Positions 1 to 10,200 of a stretch of DNA of 64,000 nucleotides are shown here, piece by piece (position 1 is the first letter of the stretch; each line of letters opens with the position of its first letter). Source of the stretch: Okapia johnstoni (Eukaryota > Chordata > Mammalia > Artiodactyla > Giraffidae). The notes below the pieces were generated by a model. That model was given only the letters and a program-made list of their open reading frames with translations, was not told the origin of the DNA and did no database searches. The DNA is taken from the NCBI GenBank assembly GCA_024291935.2, contig CM044322.1, positions 69,369,405 to 69,433,404 of the forward strand, read 5' to 3'. The translations under genes and the position numbers were made by a program.

Positions 1-1095
1 TTTCATCACCACCACTAGCTTTGTTCGTAGTGATACTTCCTAAGGCCCTCTTGACATCATATTCCAGGATGTCTGGCTCTAGGTGAGTGATCACACCATC
101 GTGATTATCTGGGTCATGAAGATCTCTTTTGTACAGTTCTTCTGTGTATTCTTGCCACCTCTTCTTAATATCTTCTGCTTCTGTGAGGTCCGTACCATTT
201 CTGTTCTTTATTGAGCCCATCTTTGCATGAAATGTTTCCTTGGTATCTTGAAGAGATCTCTAGTCTTTCCCATTCTATTGTTTTCCTCTATTTTTTTGCA
301 TTGATTGCTGAGGAAGGCTTTCTTATCTCTCCTTGCTATTCTTTGGAACACTGCATTCAGATGGGAATATCTTTCCTTTTCTCCTTTGCTTTTTGCTTCT
401 CTTCTTTTCACAGCTATTTGTAAGGCCTCCTCAGACAGCCATTTTGCATTTTTGCATTTCTTTTTCTTGGGGATGGTCTTGATCCCTGTCTCCTGTACAA
501 TGTCATGAACCTCCATCCATAGTTCATCAGGCAATCTATCAGATATAATCCCTTGAATCTATTTCTCACTTCCACTGTATAATTGTAAGGGATTTGATTT
601 AGATCATAGCTGAATGGTCTAGTGGTTTTCCCCATTTTCTTCAATTTTAGTCTAAATTTGGCAGTAAGGAGTTCATGGTCTGAGCCACAGTCAGCTCCTG
701 GTCTTGTTTTTGCTGACTGTATAGAGCTTCTCCATCTTTGGCTGCAAAGAATATAATCAATCTGATTTTGGTGTTGGCCATCTGGTGATGTCCATGTGTA
801 GAGTCTTCTCTTGGGTGTTTACTATGACCAGTGTGTTCTCTTGGCAGAACTCTATTAGTCTTTGCCCTGCTTCATTCTGTACCCCAAGGCCAAATTTTCC
901 TGTTACTCCAGGTGTTTCTTGACTCCCTACTTTTGTATTCCAGTCCCCTATAATGAAAAGGACATCTTTTTTGGGCGTTAGTTCTAAAAGGTCTTGTAGG
1001 TCTTCATAGAACCGTTCAACTTCAGCTTCTTCAGCGTTACTGTTCGGGGCATAGACTTGGATTACCGAGATATTGAATGGTTTGCCTTGGAAACA
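1..1095 (-). mobile_element. BovB (RTE-clade) LINE fragment, antisense
   Basis: The - strand encodes pieces of a BovB-type ORF2. Fragments at about 208-644 contain the stretch WLSEEALQIAVKRREAKSKG and run through several frames with stops, so the copy is dead. The + text (strings such as 'tgtattcttgccacctcttc') is the familiar complement of the BovB reverse-transcriptase/endonuclease region. The element is cut by the window edge. BovB is abundant in ruminants (and in some reptiles), which supports the host assignment. Confidence 0.85.
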
Positions 1096-1099
1096 AACA

Positions 1100-1640
1100 T
1101 ATCTGTTTCTTAGATATGTTTATTTGTGTTATATTTTAGATTCTACATATAGATGATATAATATGGTATTTGTCTTTCTCTTTCTGATTTACTTCGCTTA
1201 GTGTGATCATCTCTAGATCCATCCATGTTGCAGCAAATGGCGTTATTTTGTTCTTTTTTATGGCTGAGTAATATTCCATGTATCACATCTTTATCCGTTC
1301 ATCTGTTGTAGGTTGTTTCCATGTTTTGGCTGTTGTAAATAATACTGCTATGAGCATAGGGTTACATGTGTCTTTTTGAATTATAATTTTGCTTGGATAT
1401 ATGCCCAGCAGTGGAATGACTGGATTATATGGTAGTTCTTTTAGTTTTTTGAGAAACCTCCATACTGTTCTCCATAGTGGCTGTACCAATTGATATTCCC
1501 ACTGAGACTGTAAGAGGATTCCCTTTTCTCCACACCCTCTCTAGCATTCATTATTTGTAGAATTTAATGATGGCCATTCTGACTGGTGTGAGGTGATTCT
1601 CATCATTGTAGTTTTGATTTGCATAAGAATATAACTTCCA
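1100..1640 (-). mobile_element. L1 LINE 3' fragment, antisense
   Basis: The - strand ORF at 1283-1489 reads like the C-terminal part of L1 ORF2 (KELPYNPVIPLLGIYPS). The + text has the usual complement 'gctgagtaatattccatg'. It lies against the BovB fragment, so one may have inserted into or beside the other. Confidence 0.85.
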
Positions 1641-1923
1641 TATGCACTGGGAAACCAAACAATTCATGTGATTCATTTTACTGTAATATTCACTTTATCA
1701 TGGTGGGTCTGGAATCGAACCCACAGAATCTCTGAGGTATGCCTGTATTGGATAGGATAAAAAGAAAACTTCAATTAGATACATGAAAATTAATTATTTG
1801 GATGAATAGATATGGTTATAGGGATGGTGAACACAGCAGGGTAAGGAGGCTGCAGAGGCCCTGGAAGGTTTCTGGAGGGCAGGCATGTGGTCTATACCCA
1901 CCGTCAGTCTTTTGTTTCTCCAG

Positions 1924-1953
1924 GTGACTGTGGTCCGGAACTTGGAGGCCTAT
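1924..1953 (+). pseudogene. EIF2D: EIF2D penultimate-exon-like start, interrupted
   Basis: Directly after a strong acceptor (pyrimidine-rich tract ending ttctccag at 1923) the + strand reads VTVVRNLEAY. From memory this equals the start of the penultimate coding block of EIF2D, in its SUI1/eIF1-like domain. The expected continuation (GLDP...) is absent. The frame instead runs about 27 more codons, with a possible KDSL match at 1975-1986, to TAA at 2035-2037, and I see no convincing donor. It could be a truncated duplicate of the exon, a disrupted true exon, or an assembly fault. The intact final exon lies about 0.9 kb downstream in the same orientation. Confidence 0.45.
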
Positions 1954-2604
1954 CATTCAGCCTCTTGCAGCCTTAAAGATTCATTGGTCCAGCTCAGGGG
2001 CCACAGGAAGCCTGTCTTAGAACATGTCCCATTTTAAAATTTTCTGTTTCCTTAAATTCACATTTAAAAAACTGCTAACATAGCACTTTCCAATTGTGTT
2101 TGTATTTCTGATTAGTGTCTACAACTGGGCTAATTTATTCTGCTATCTGAACTCCCTGTTAGAATGAGCATCTTGAATCAGAGACCTTACCTTTTTCATG
2201 CCCAAGGTCTGGTGCATAGTAAATGCTCACTAAGCAAACTTACCTTATGGTCTAAGGTTGTACCCCGCAGTTAACTTTTAGAGCTGCACCCCTTTAAGTG
2301 AAGAGCCCCATATGAGATACAGAGGAAAAAAGATAAACACGTAACTGAACTCAGACACATGCATTCTCTCTTATGAGAAAATTATAAATGCCTAAAGTAC
2401 ACCTAGAAAGTAGTTATGAACATGTAAGTTGCTGAAAGACTTCAGCCTTGAGGCATGAGGATGTATGGTCCATCCTGCAGGGGTTGAGTGCGAGCTGGGT
2501 GTAAAAGAGCAGGTCATGTGATGGAAACAGTTTGAACTGAGGCTCGCAGGCGGGAATGAACAGAGTGGGGCAGGAGGGCCAGGAGGTGGCTGTGCAGGTT
2601 GGGG

Positions 2605-2823
2605 ACCTCGGCATGCATACTGAGTTGCTTCAGTCATATTCACCTCTTTGCAACCCATTGGCCTGTAGCCCACCAGGCTCCTCTGGGATTCTCCAGGAAA
2701 GAATACTGGAGGGGGTTGCCATTTCCTTCTTTAGGGGATCTTTCAAACCCAGGGATCGAACCCGTGTCTCTTACGTCTCCTGCACTGGCAGGCGGGTTCC
2801 TTACTGCTTGTGCCACCCGGGGA
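2605..2823 (-). mobile_element. BOV-A2/Bov-tA SINE, antisense
   Basis: The + text is the complement of the ruminant SINE: ttgcttcagtc, agaatactggag, ggatcgaaccc and a terminal gccacccgggg. It lies in the last EIF2D intron, about 110 bp before the terminal exon. Confidence 0.9.
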
Positions 2824-2930
2824 CCTTGCAGATCAGGGCAAAGGAGGGTCATTGTAGACAGAGGGGAAGGGGGAGGCAGGAGAGAGCATGCACAAACCTC
2901 ACTGAGGAGTTTCTGCCTTTTGGATTGTAG

Positions 2931-3001
2931 AAGAGTATCGGCTTCCTCGAAAACACATCCAAGGCCTGGAAAAGGCCTCTAAACCTGGCAAGAAGAAATG
3001 A
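2931..3001 (+). CDS. EIF2D: EIF2D, terminal coding exon
   Basis: EIF2D (ligatin) is a cytoplasmic, GTP-independent factor that delivers initiator tRNA and helps recycle 40S subunits. This exon follows an acceptor ending ggattgtag at 2930. The first two bases complete a Glu codon begun in the previous exon, and 22 further codons read EYRLPRKHIQGLEKASKPG then KKK and TGA at 2999-3001. From memory the human tail is EYQLPRKHIQGLEKALKPGKKK, so this is the very C-terminus, after the SUI1-like domain. The lysine end is conserved. The rest of the gene should lie to the left, mostly outside the window. Its neighbour RASSF5 converges from the right, the same tail-to-tail arrangement as on human 1q32.1. 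Confidence 0.88.
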
Positions 3002-3116
3002 CAGACTCTTGTTTCATGTGGTTGATCCAGTGGAAATCCAAGCTCTGGGCCGGTAATTTATATGAGTATTTTCTGTTTTTGCAAATTAAAAAAATATATA
3101 TATAATTCTTTACCAA

Positions 3117-3122
3117 AATAAA
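3117..3122 (+). terminator. EIF2D: EIF2D poly(A) signal AATAAA
   Basis: A canonical AATAAA lies 116 bp after the EIF2D stop in an A/T-rich stretch, with T-rich sequence (atttttattc, ccttttgtttcttcc) just downstream. It would give a short 3' UTR of about 140 bp. Confidence 0.7.
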
Positions 3123-3144
3123 TTTTTATTCTAATCTGAATTTG

Positions 3145-4520
3145 ATTCCCTTTTGTTTCTTCCACGTAGCTAAACTGTTGTACTAAGTTTTCAGGTTCGA
3201 AGCCATTTGAAATGAACACTAGAGGCCATTGTAGGGTGCTCTTCCATTCATGTGGTTTCAGTCATTTTGGTGTGTACTCTGCTTTCAAGGCCCAATAGCC
3301 CATCCAGAGTTCAGGTAGGGGGAGCCTACCTGTTTTTAAAGTCCTCTACCAAATATTCAATAACCTCTTGCTATTCTTACTACCTAATCAACTTCCTAGC
3401 CCCCAAATCACTCCTTCAGATATCTAAAGGGCTATTTATATGTTTATATTTGTCATCATTCAAAAGAAGGAACGGTTATCTCTTCCTTGAGCAAAGTTTA
3501 GGCTAGACCAGAAATAAACAATGAAAGCACATAGGACATGGGTTTCTATACAACAGTAATTTTTCCTCAACATTGACAACTGCCACTAATAGCTGTAAGT
3601 TGTGATGTGGCTATAGGATAGATGACTTGGCTACAGTGAAGAGTCTTAACCAACAAATGCTTTCTTTAGCCTCAAACTTCTTTACCTGGGGCTCATGGAC
3701 AAGGTCTTTAGAGGGTCCATGGAGTTCTCTGAAATAGTGCATAAAATTTTGTATGATCATTTTCCTAAAAGAGGTTACCATGCTTTTGTCTAGTTCCCAG
3801 CTGGATCATGTGAAAAGATTCAGAACCCCTGCTGTGGTCCCTGGTCAGTCTGTGGCAGTCATTTCTGTACCAGGGGCCTCTTGTGCAATAGGAAGGAGAA
3901 GGGCTGAGCCAAATAACTGCAGAGTTATTTGCTTTTTACCATCAAAAAAAAAAAAATACTTAAAATACTTAAATTACTTAAATAAAAGTAAACTTCAGTT
4001 TACTTTTTTTTCTTGCTCATCTTTTTTTTTTTAACCAAGATAAAGACTAGAAAATACCCACAATATTCACAAATTCCCCACCTAGGGCTTGAATAAGAAG
4101 AAAGGGATGAATATAAAAATGCCTGTGAGGTCCCTTGCCTTTTGTCATGAGGCTGTGAATAATTGGCCTTTTCACTGCTGACTCACTGTAAGTAAACTAT
4201 GTCATTTTACTGATCTGCTCTGTTAACATAAGCATATGAAACTGAGAAAGAGGTTTCTAGAAATTGACCCCAAACAAGATTCTGTTACAACAGAAGCCTT
4301 GGACAGAGTTTAATCTGAGGGAGTTAGAGTAGTCGTGAAATATGGCCCTCATATGAATACAAACAACACATAGAAAACACATGGTGGTGGAAAAGAAAAT
4401 CTGACTTGGCCTTGAAGTGTGTGTGTTCCTCTGTCCCTACCCCTTTCCCAGGTCCACCATTTCCACGAGATTTCCCAGATTTCCCCGAGAGGGGTAGGTT
4501 CAAGGAACACACCTCCCACC
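3145..4520. other. Intergenic spacer between convergent EIF2D and RASSF5
   Basis: About 1.4 kb between the two inferred poly(A) sites. At 3660-3860 the text resembles an old MER-type interspersed repeat ('gggtccatggagttctctgaaa'-like). A-rich and T-rich runs occur at 3945-4030. I see no coding exon on either strand. Confidence 0.5.
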
Positions 4521-4542
4521 TGAATCATTTTTGCAACAAGCT

Positions 4543-4548
4543 TTTATT
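4543..4548 (-). terminator. RASSF5: RASSF5 poly(A) signal AATAAA (- strand)
   Basis: The - strand reads GTAATAAAAGCTTGTTGCA, followed about 20 nt later by a G/T-rich stretch (GGTGGGAGGTGTGTT). That is the normal layout of signal, cleavage site and downstream element. It is about 2.6 kb after the stop codon, in keeping with a long RASSF5 3' UTR (recalled). Earlier AATAAA-like strings on the - strand near 6505-6515 lie inside a SINE. Confidence 0.6.
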
Positions 4549-6065
4549 ACTTTTTTTTAAAACCCATATAAGAAAGACATTTCAAAAGAAAACAGCCTCA
4601 GAACACACTGGACAACACAACGGTAGAAGGCACTCCAGCAGTCATGCCCACCCTGGGAGAGAAGGGATACTCCCTACTCACTACTGTTTCAGAGGCTTGG
4701 ACCCCAGCCTGGGTCCCTTGGTCTAACTGTGCTTTTGATAAAGTCTGAATTTTCCCAGTTTTCTTATTTCATAAACACCCCATCTCTTTATATATATAGC
4801 TATATGCTTTTATGTATATATGTACATGACTTCTTTTTCTTCTCAAAAATAAAACGGCCACCCCATCCAAGGGGGGCTCAGCAGCATTCCCAGCAGTGGC
4901 GGCAGCGTGCCTTCTGTTCATGTTACAGACATGCAGCGGGACATGCGCCCGCCTCGTCCACAGCAGGGAGAGGGGGTTTTAAGGGAGGGAAGTGATAAGG
5001 CTGAGCAGGAGATGGCAGATAACTAGGGTTTTTATGATGGAAAACATCTTTTTTGAGCTGCTTAGCTCGTTCTGTGTTTGCAGCTCTGAAGACCAAGAAG
5101 TTTGCACGATGAAGGTTCTGCATTCCTTCTAGGATCAGGGGTGAGGTGGACTCAGGGAGGGAACTTGTGAGGCTACACAAAGAAGCTTGGGCTTGAACCG
5201 ACCCAAGAAGGACTTGGGAAGGCAGAGAACAGCGAAGAAATGGGTCTCTTAGAGGCTGGATTGGAAAGCCGGCCACCTTTTGAAAGTTCACAGTCCTCCC
5301 TCTGCTCTGGAGTGTCTCTGCAGTCCTGGCTCCTGGCTTGAATTGTTTGGCTGGTTTTAAGTTTGAACCTAAGGAAGGAGCCAGTACAAATGTAGAGTCG
5401 GGAATCTGATCCGCCCTGTCCAGGGGTTTGACCTCACTTCTAGGAAGTCAGAGCTCAGGACCTTAGATGGATAGGAGCTCTGTGACCCTCATCCCATGCT
5501 TGGAGGGCAGGCTCCCCTGTCCTTGTCTCCCACACTGCCGTGGTCCACTTCCTGGCAGGAGCAAGCCAGCAGCAGAGCCTCAAGCAAAGGCCCAGGTTCC
5601 TGACTCTCTCCGAAAACAAAAAGGCACTGAGGTCAGCAGGAGGCCAGCCCCACGGCTGACAATGCTGCAGACCACGAAGGATTCCCAAGTTGGCTGAGTT
5701 GGAGGGTTCCCCCTCCATAATCAAGGCAGCTCCTCCAGCAGCACCTGGAGATCCCCAAGTCCAGAGGGAGGAGAGAGGCGGTGCTGGAGGCCGAAGGGGA
5801 ACCGAGGCAGCCAGGCGCTGTGGCCGCGAGCTGGGGAGGCCTGAAGACAGCTTGGACACGTTTACCTGCAACACATTTTGGCTTCAACCGTATGAATTCT
5901 GCACTCAGCAGGAGACTTTAAAAATGGTTAAATGGCTGGTTTCCCCTTAGTAGAATCGATGAGGATGATGGCAACATTAAATTCAAAATTGTAACTTAAA
6001 AACAAAGAGTTGAGGAAGGTGTGGCTGAAGACCACACACACACAGATATAAATGCCTTTGGGTTT

Positions 6066-6187
6066 GGCAATGGCACCCCACTCCAGTACTCTTGCCTGGA
6101 AAATCCCATGGACGGAGGAGCCTGGTAGGCTACGGTCCATGGGGTCGCTAAGAGTCGGACACGACTGAGCGACTTCACTTTCACTTT
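6066..6187 (+). mobile_element. Bov-tA SINE, first of a tandem pair
   Basis: It contains ccactccagtactcttgcct, catggacggagg and gagtcggacacgactgagcg, the 3' two-thirds of the ruminant SINE in sense orientation. Relative to RASSF5 it is antisense within the 3' UTR. Confidence 0.9.
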
Positions 6188-6197
6188 TCCCTTTCTT

Positions 6198-6330
6198 GCA
6201 CTGGAGAAGGAAATGGCAACCCACTCCAGTATTCTTGTCTGGAGAATCCCAGGGATGGCAGAGCCTGGTGGGCTGCTGTCTGTGGGGTCACACAGAGTCG
6301 GACACAACTGAAGCGACTTAGACTTACACG
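6198..6330 (+). mobile_element. Bov-tA SINE, second of a tandem pair
   Basis: It starts ggagaaggaaatggcaaccc and ends gtcggacacaactgaagcga, in the same orientation as the copy 10 bp upstream. The pair forms a short direct repeat in the RASSF5 3' UTR. Confidence 0.9.
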
Positions 6331-6499
6331 TGTACAGACTCGGGCTGTCAGGGCCAGGGCAGCTGCAGCTTCTCTGGAAATCTCTCAGGCAACCTCAGCT
6401 TTGGTGCTTCTGACCCGAGCCTCTGGGGTCAGAAGCCTCATGACCATCCCTTAACCGTGAGCAACGGGTGCCTGAGGACGGTGGGGGAAAATTCTCTTT

Positions 6500-6660
6500 T
6501 TTTAATATTTATTTATTTGACTGCACAGGGTCTTCGTTGTAGCACGTGGGATATTTTAGTTGAGGCATGTGGGATCTAGTTCCCCTACCGGGGATCGAAC
6601 CTGGGCCCCGTGCTTTGGGAGCTCAGAGTCTTAGCCACTGGATCACAAGGGAAGTCCCGG
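6500..6660 (-). mobile_element. CHR-type tRNA-derived SINE, antisense
   Basis: T-rich start (tttttttaatatttattta), then ggatcgaacctgggccc and the terminal cactggatcacaagggaagt. This is the complement of an artiodactyl tRNA-derived SINE with a recognisable B-box-like ggatcgaacc. Confidence 0.8.
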
Positions 6661-7139
6661 GACAATTCTATGAGCATTGTCCTATTTCAGGGGCTTAGCT
6701 CAGACCTGCTAAAGGAATATGCTGTAGTTCTGGACTCATAAATAAAGGAACTGTGGATGGCAAATAAGAAAAATTGAAGAAGACTAAAGTCCAGAGAAAA
6801 CACATATCTCTAAAACCCTTTTCTTTCCTTTGCCAGCTGGTGCAGGGAGAGGCAGCTATTTGGTCTGCGGAAGGCTTGCAGATGGCGAGACGAGGCAGCC
6901 GATCTTTCACACGAGCGTGCACTGCTCCGGGGTGGTGTGCAGAGGGCACAGATGGTGACAGGCAGGTTCCATGCCTGCATGCACACGCGGCTGCCAGAGG
7001 CGTTGTGACGCATCTGGAACTGATGGGCGGGCACAGATGCACCCGCCAGAGGTGTCCTGAGAAAGTGTCTGTTGCAAAATAATAATTAATAATAAAAATT
7101 AAATCTGTGGGCTTTCAGGAGAAGGGGAGGCTGGACTGG

Positions 7140-7292
7140 CTAGGCAGGTTTGCCCTGGGATTTTCTTAAGGCCTCCTCCAGTTTCTGCCTAAACTTGTTG
7201 TACTTCTTCTGCACTTGTTGGACTTTGTCCTGCTCCTCTTTCTCCAGGATCGTTAAGAAGTTCTGGAGCTCAGGGATGGAGAAGGCGTCCCA
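7140..7292 (-). CDS. RASSF5: RASSF5 last coding exon (SARAH domain)
   Basis: The - strand acceptor CTCCCAG at 7299-7293 is followed by [20 protein letters not shown] and 30 more residues ending KSQGKPA, then TAG (7142-7140). These 50 residues are the SARAH coiled-coil helix (Salvador-RASSF-Hippo) that dimerises and binds MST1/2. The heptad-like spacing of hydrophobic residues is kept (F, L, I, V, Y). The last residue is Ala where I recall Gly in human. The exon begins at phase 0. Confidence 0.95.
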   Translation of the reverse strand, partial: WDAFSIPELQNFLTILEKEEQDKVQQVQKKYNKFRQKLEEALRKSQGKPA

Positions 7293-10200
7293 CTGGGAGG
7301 TGAGAGGGAGATTGGGGGAGAAAGAACAGGAGACAGGTTAGACATCACATGACAGAGGGGTCCTGCTAGCTCCCCGTTCACACTGCTTGCTATAGAATAG
7401 GCAGGTATGATGAATAAAACTTGAGGTCTCCATGCCATATCAGCAACAGAATTTCAAATCCTGGCATCTTGTGGCCAAGAATTAGTAGTCCATAAATCCT
7501 ATTTTGATTGGCTTATGAGTATTTTATTGGCTTAAGCCATATTTATTGGAGAATCAATAATCTTAAATTTCTTGGTAGCAGCTGAGATCCTAACCGTGAT
7601 GCTGGAGCTGCTTGAGACCCTGGTAACCCCCTGGAGCTGTCTGCTTTGGGACTGATCAGCAACAGATCCCCAGCATGGAGCCCCCAGAGTGACATCTGGA
7701 GGAGAGATGGGCTTGGACTCAGGAGACTGGGTGTCAGCCTGGCTCCGCCGTGTGACCCTGAGCACAGAACTCCACCCTTCTCAGCTGTTTTCTCATCTGC
7801 CGTGGAATTAGGGTGTCTGCCTCCCGAGGCTGGCAGCACAGATAATGAGATGAGTCACTTGCACAGCTCTGCAGGGCCTGGCGGGCCTGGGCCTAGCCGG
7901 TGGGATGTGGCCTCTCAGGACAGAAGGCAGGTCCGGCTTCTCCTGGCTGACCTGGGAACTGAGGCCCCGTGGGGTCAGGGACTTTGACTCCTAAGCTCGT
8001 TGAGCACAAAGGAACATCAAGGTTTATCTGGTTTAATCCCCACATTGGAGAAATGAGAAAACTGAAGTCCACGGAGGGAACCACGGTCACAAGAGCTTCT
8101 AGCCACAAAAGAACCCAGGCCTCGAAACCCCAGGCCTGTGAGGTTCCCATGGGGCCAGCAACGTTCAAACAGTTTCTGTGGAATACTTTGTCCCAACAAA
8201 ACCTCTCACTCTATCAAACGGAGGGAAAGCAGAGCTTCCTGGTGGAGGCGGGAAAAAGGTAGGCCTAGATCCCACAAATTTCCACAGTGGCCCCCAAGAC
8301 TGCTTCTGCAAACCCCAAGCCTGCACTGAAGGTGGTGTGACAAACTGCGAGATGCACCCGCCACCATCCCAGGTACCCCAGGACGTGGGGAGCACCAGCT
8401 TGGTTTCACTCCACTTCATACTGCAGGCTGGGCACTTCCCTTGGGGTAGCGAGGTCCTTTTGCAAGAACCAGGGAGAGACAACTAACTCAACAATACCCG
8501 TGCCCAGGGAAGCCCAGAGTTGGAGCTTGCTGGGCCTCGGGACATCCTCAGGAGCGAAACGCTGGGTGGAACACAGGGAGGTTCTCAGCACCCCTCCACC
8601 CTGAGCGTTTGGAAGTAGGCGCACGGAATCCTGTCTTTCCACAGGCCTTGCCAGACACAGGCCCTGACCTGCTTCCCCAGAGCGCTTACAATCCTGACTT
8701 CAGCGCTGACTTTGGGCCACACTCGCCCAGCTCAGCAGCTGCGGGGCGGTCTCCAGCCACGCTGGGGGGTGAGGACCGCGCCCACCCAGCGCCCCACGGG
8801 CTGGGTCTTTGCAACAGGAGGAGGCGCCCGGACCTACCTCCACCTCTCCAGTCTCATTCTCCTTTAGCACGAAGCTGAGGACGTCCGTGTCAGGCCCGGC
8901 GAGTAAGCGCAGGTAGAGGGGGCAGTCAGCGACTGAGAGTTTCTGGAAGAGCACTGCAACATGCATATTACCATATGTGAAACAGATCACCAGTCCAGGT
9001 TCGATGCATGAGACAGGGCGCTCAGGGCCGGAGCACTGGGATGACCCTGAGGGATGGGATGGGGAGGGAGGTGGGAGGGGGGTTCAGGATGGGGAATACA
9101 TGTACACCCATGGCTGAGTCATGTCAATGTATGGCAAAAACCACTACAGTATTGTAAAGTAATTAGACTCCAATTAAAAAAAAAACCTACTCAGTCTACA
9201 AATAGAGAACTATTTTCCTTCCTAGAGGAAGGAAAAATTATACATTGATTTAGCTTCAAAATGACAGTAAGACAAATAAACTCAAAAAACCAAAAAAAAA
9301 AAAAGCACTGCAAACCAAGAGAGGGGGCTGGGCTCGCCTTGGAGTAGAAGGGCAGGGGCTCAGGATGGCCGGGACCGATTGGGATGCAGGGGTGTTTCTA
9401 GCCATCCTTTCAACCTAACGAAATGAGCCTGGTAGGGATAAAGAGTAACAACCGGTACTGTCAGTGTCTGCTAGGGTGTGAAGCATGTTTCCATTCACGT
9501 CATCCCCCCAAAGGTTCGAGGGAGTGGTCCCATTCCACAGATTAGGAAGTGAACGCCCAGGGGTGGGTTTCCTGCAGCCATGTGTGAAGGGAGGGGCCCG
9601 GTGGGCAGGCAGCACCCCGTGAGGCAGCTCCCGCAGACCTGATGCCACACAGGAGGTTGGGCTCCGGCGCCACAAGAAGCCCACCCCTCCCATTCAAGTG
9701 TGACTGGGCTCGCCCAGCCAGAGTCGGGAAGGGTAGTTTCTGGGTGGAGAGCTCTGGTAGAGCTCGCTCTCTCATACCTTGCCCATCCTTGTGTATCCTC
9801 TTAAAAAGCGCAAACTTCTGGGGATTGTCCACGACCATGAACTTCTTGAGCAGCCCCTGGATGACCTCGCTGACCGTGGTGGTGCTGCTGATGTGCAGCT
9901 GCTTGACAGCGTCGAGCGGCAGGTAGAAGGACGTGCGCTTGTCCGTGGTGGCCGCCAGGTCCACGTCCTTGATGGCGTCGTAGATGGACTGGGGCCGGAT
10001 CCCGGCGGGGACCGTCACAGGCCGCCGCAGCTTCAGGTGCACCTTGACGAAGCCCGTGTAGGTGCCGTCCTCACTCTGCCAGGGTGCAGATTGGGTGCGG
10101 TCAGGGCGGGCCTGTCTCGCCACATCTCCCACCTGCCACTCGGGGCTGGGGCTCCAGACCCGCTGGGCTGCAGAGGCTCTTCCTGATGCAGTGCCATCCC

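Larger units (their letters stand above)
4528..7139 (-). other. RASSF5: Inferred RASSF5 3' UTR
   Basis: This is the sequence between the RASSF5 stop codon and the best downstream poly(A) signal. It has no splice-like coding exon. Two + oriented Bov-tA SINEs (6066-6330) and one antisense CHR-type SINE (6500-6660) have inserted in it. Open frames within it (for example 4923-5291 and 5455-5874 on -) match nothing I recognise and are taken as chance. Confidence 0.55.

Noticed and set aside
3010..3120. Further EIF2D coding sequence after 3001
   Set aside because: The frame is closed by TGA after the lysine-rich end expected for the protein, and a poly(A) signal follows.
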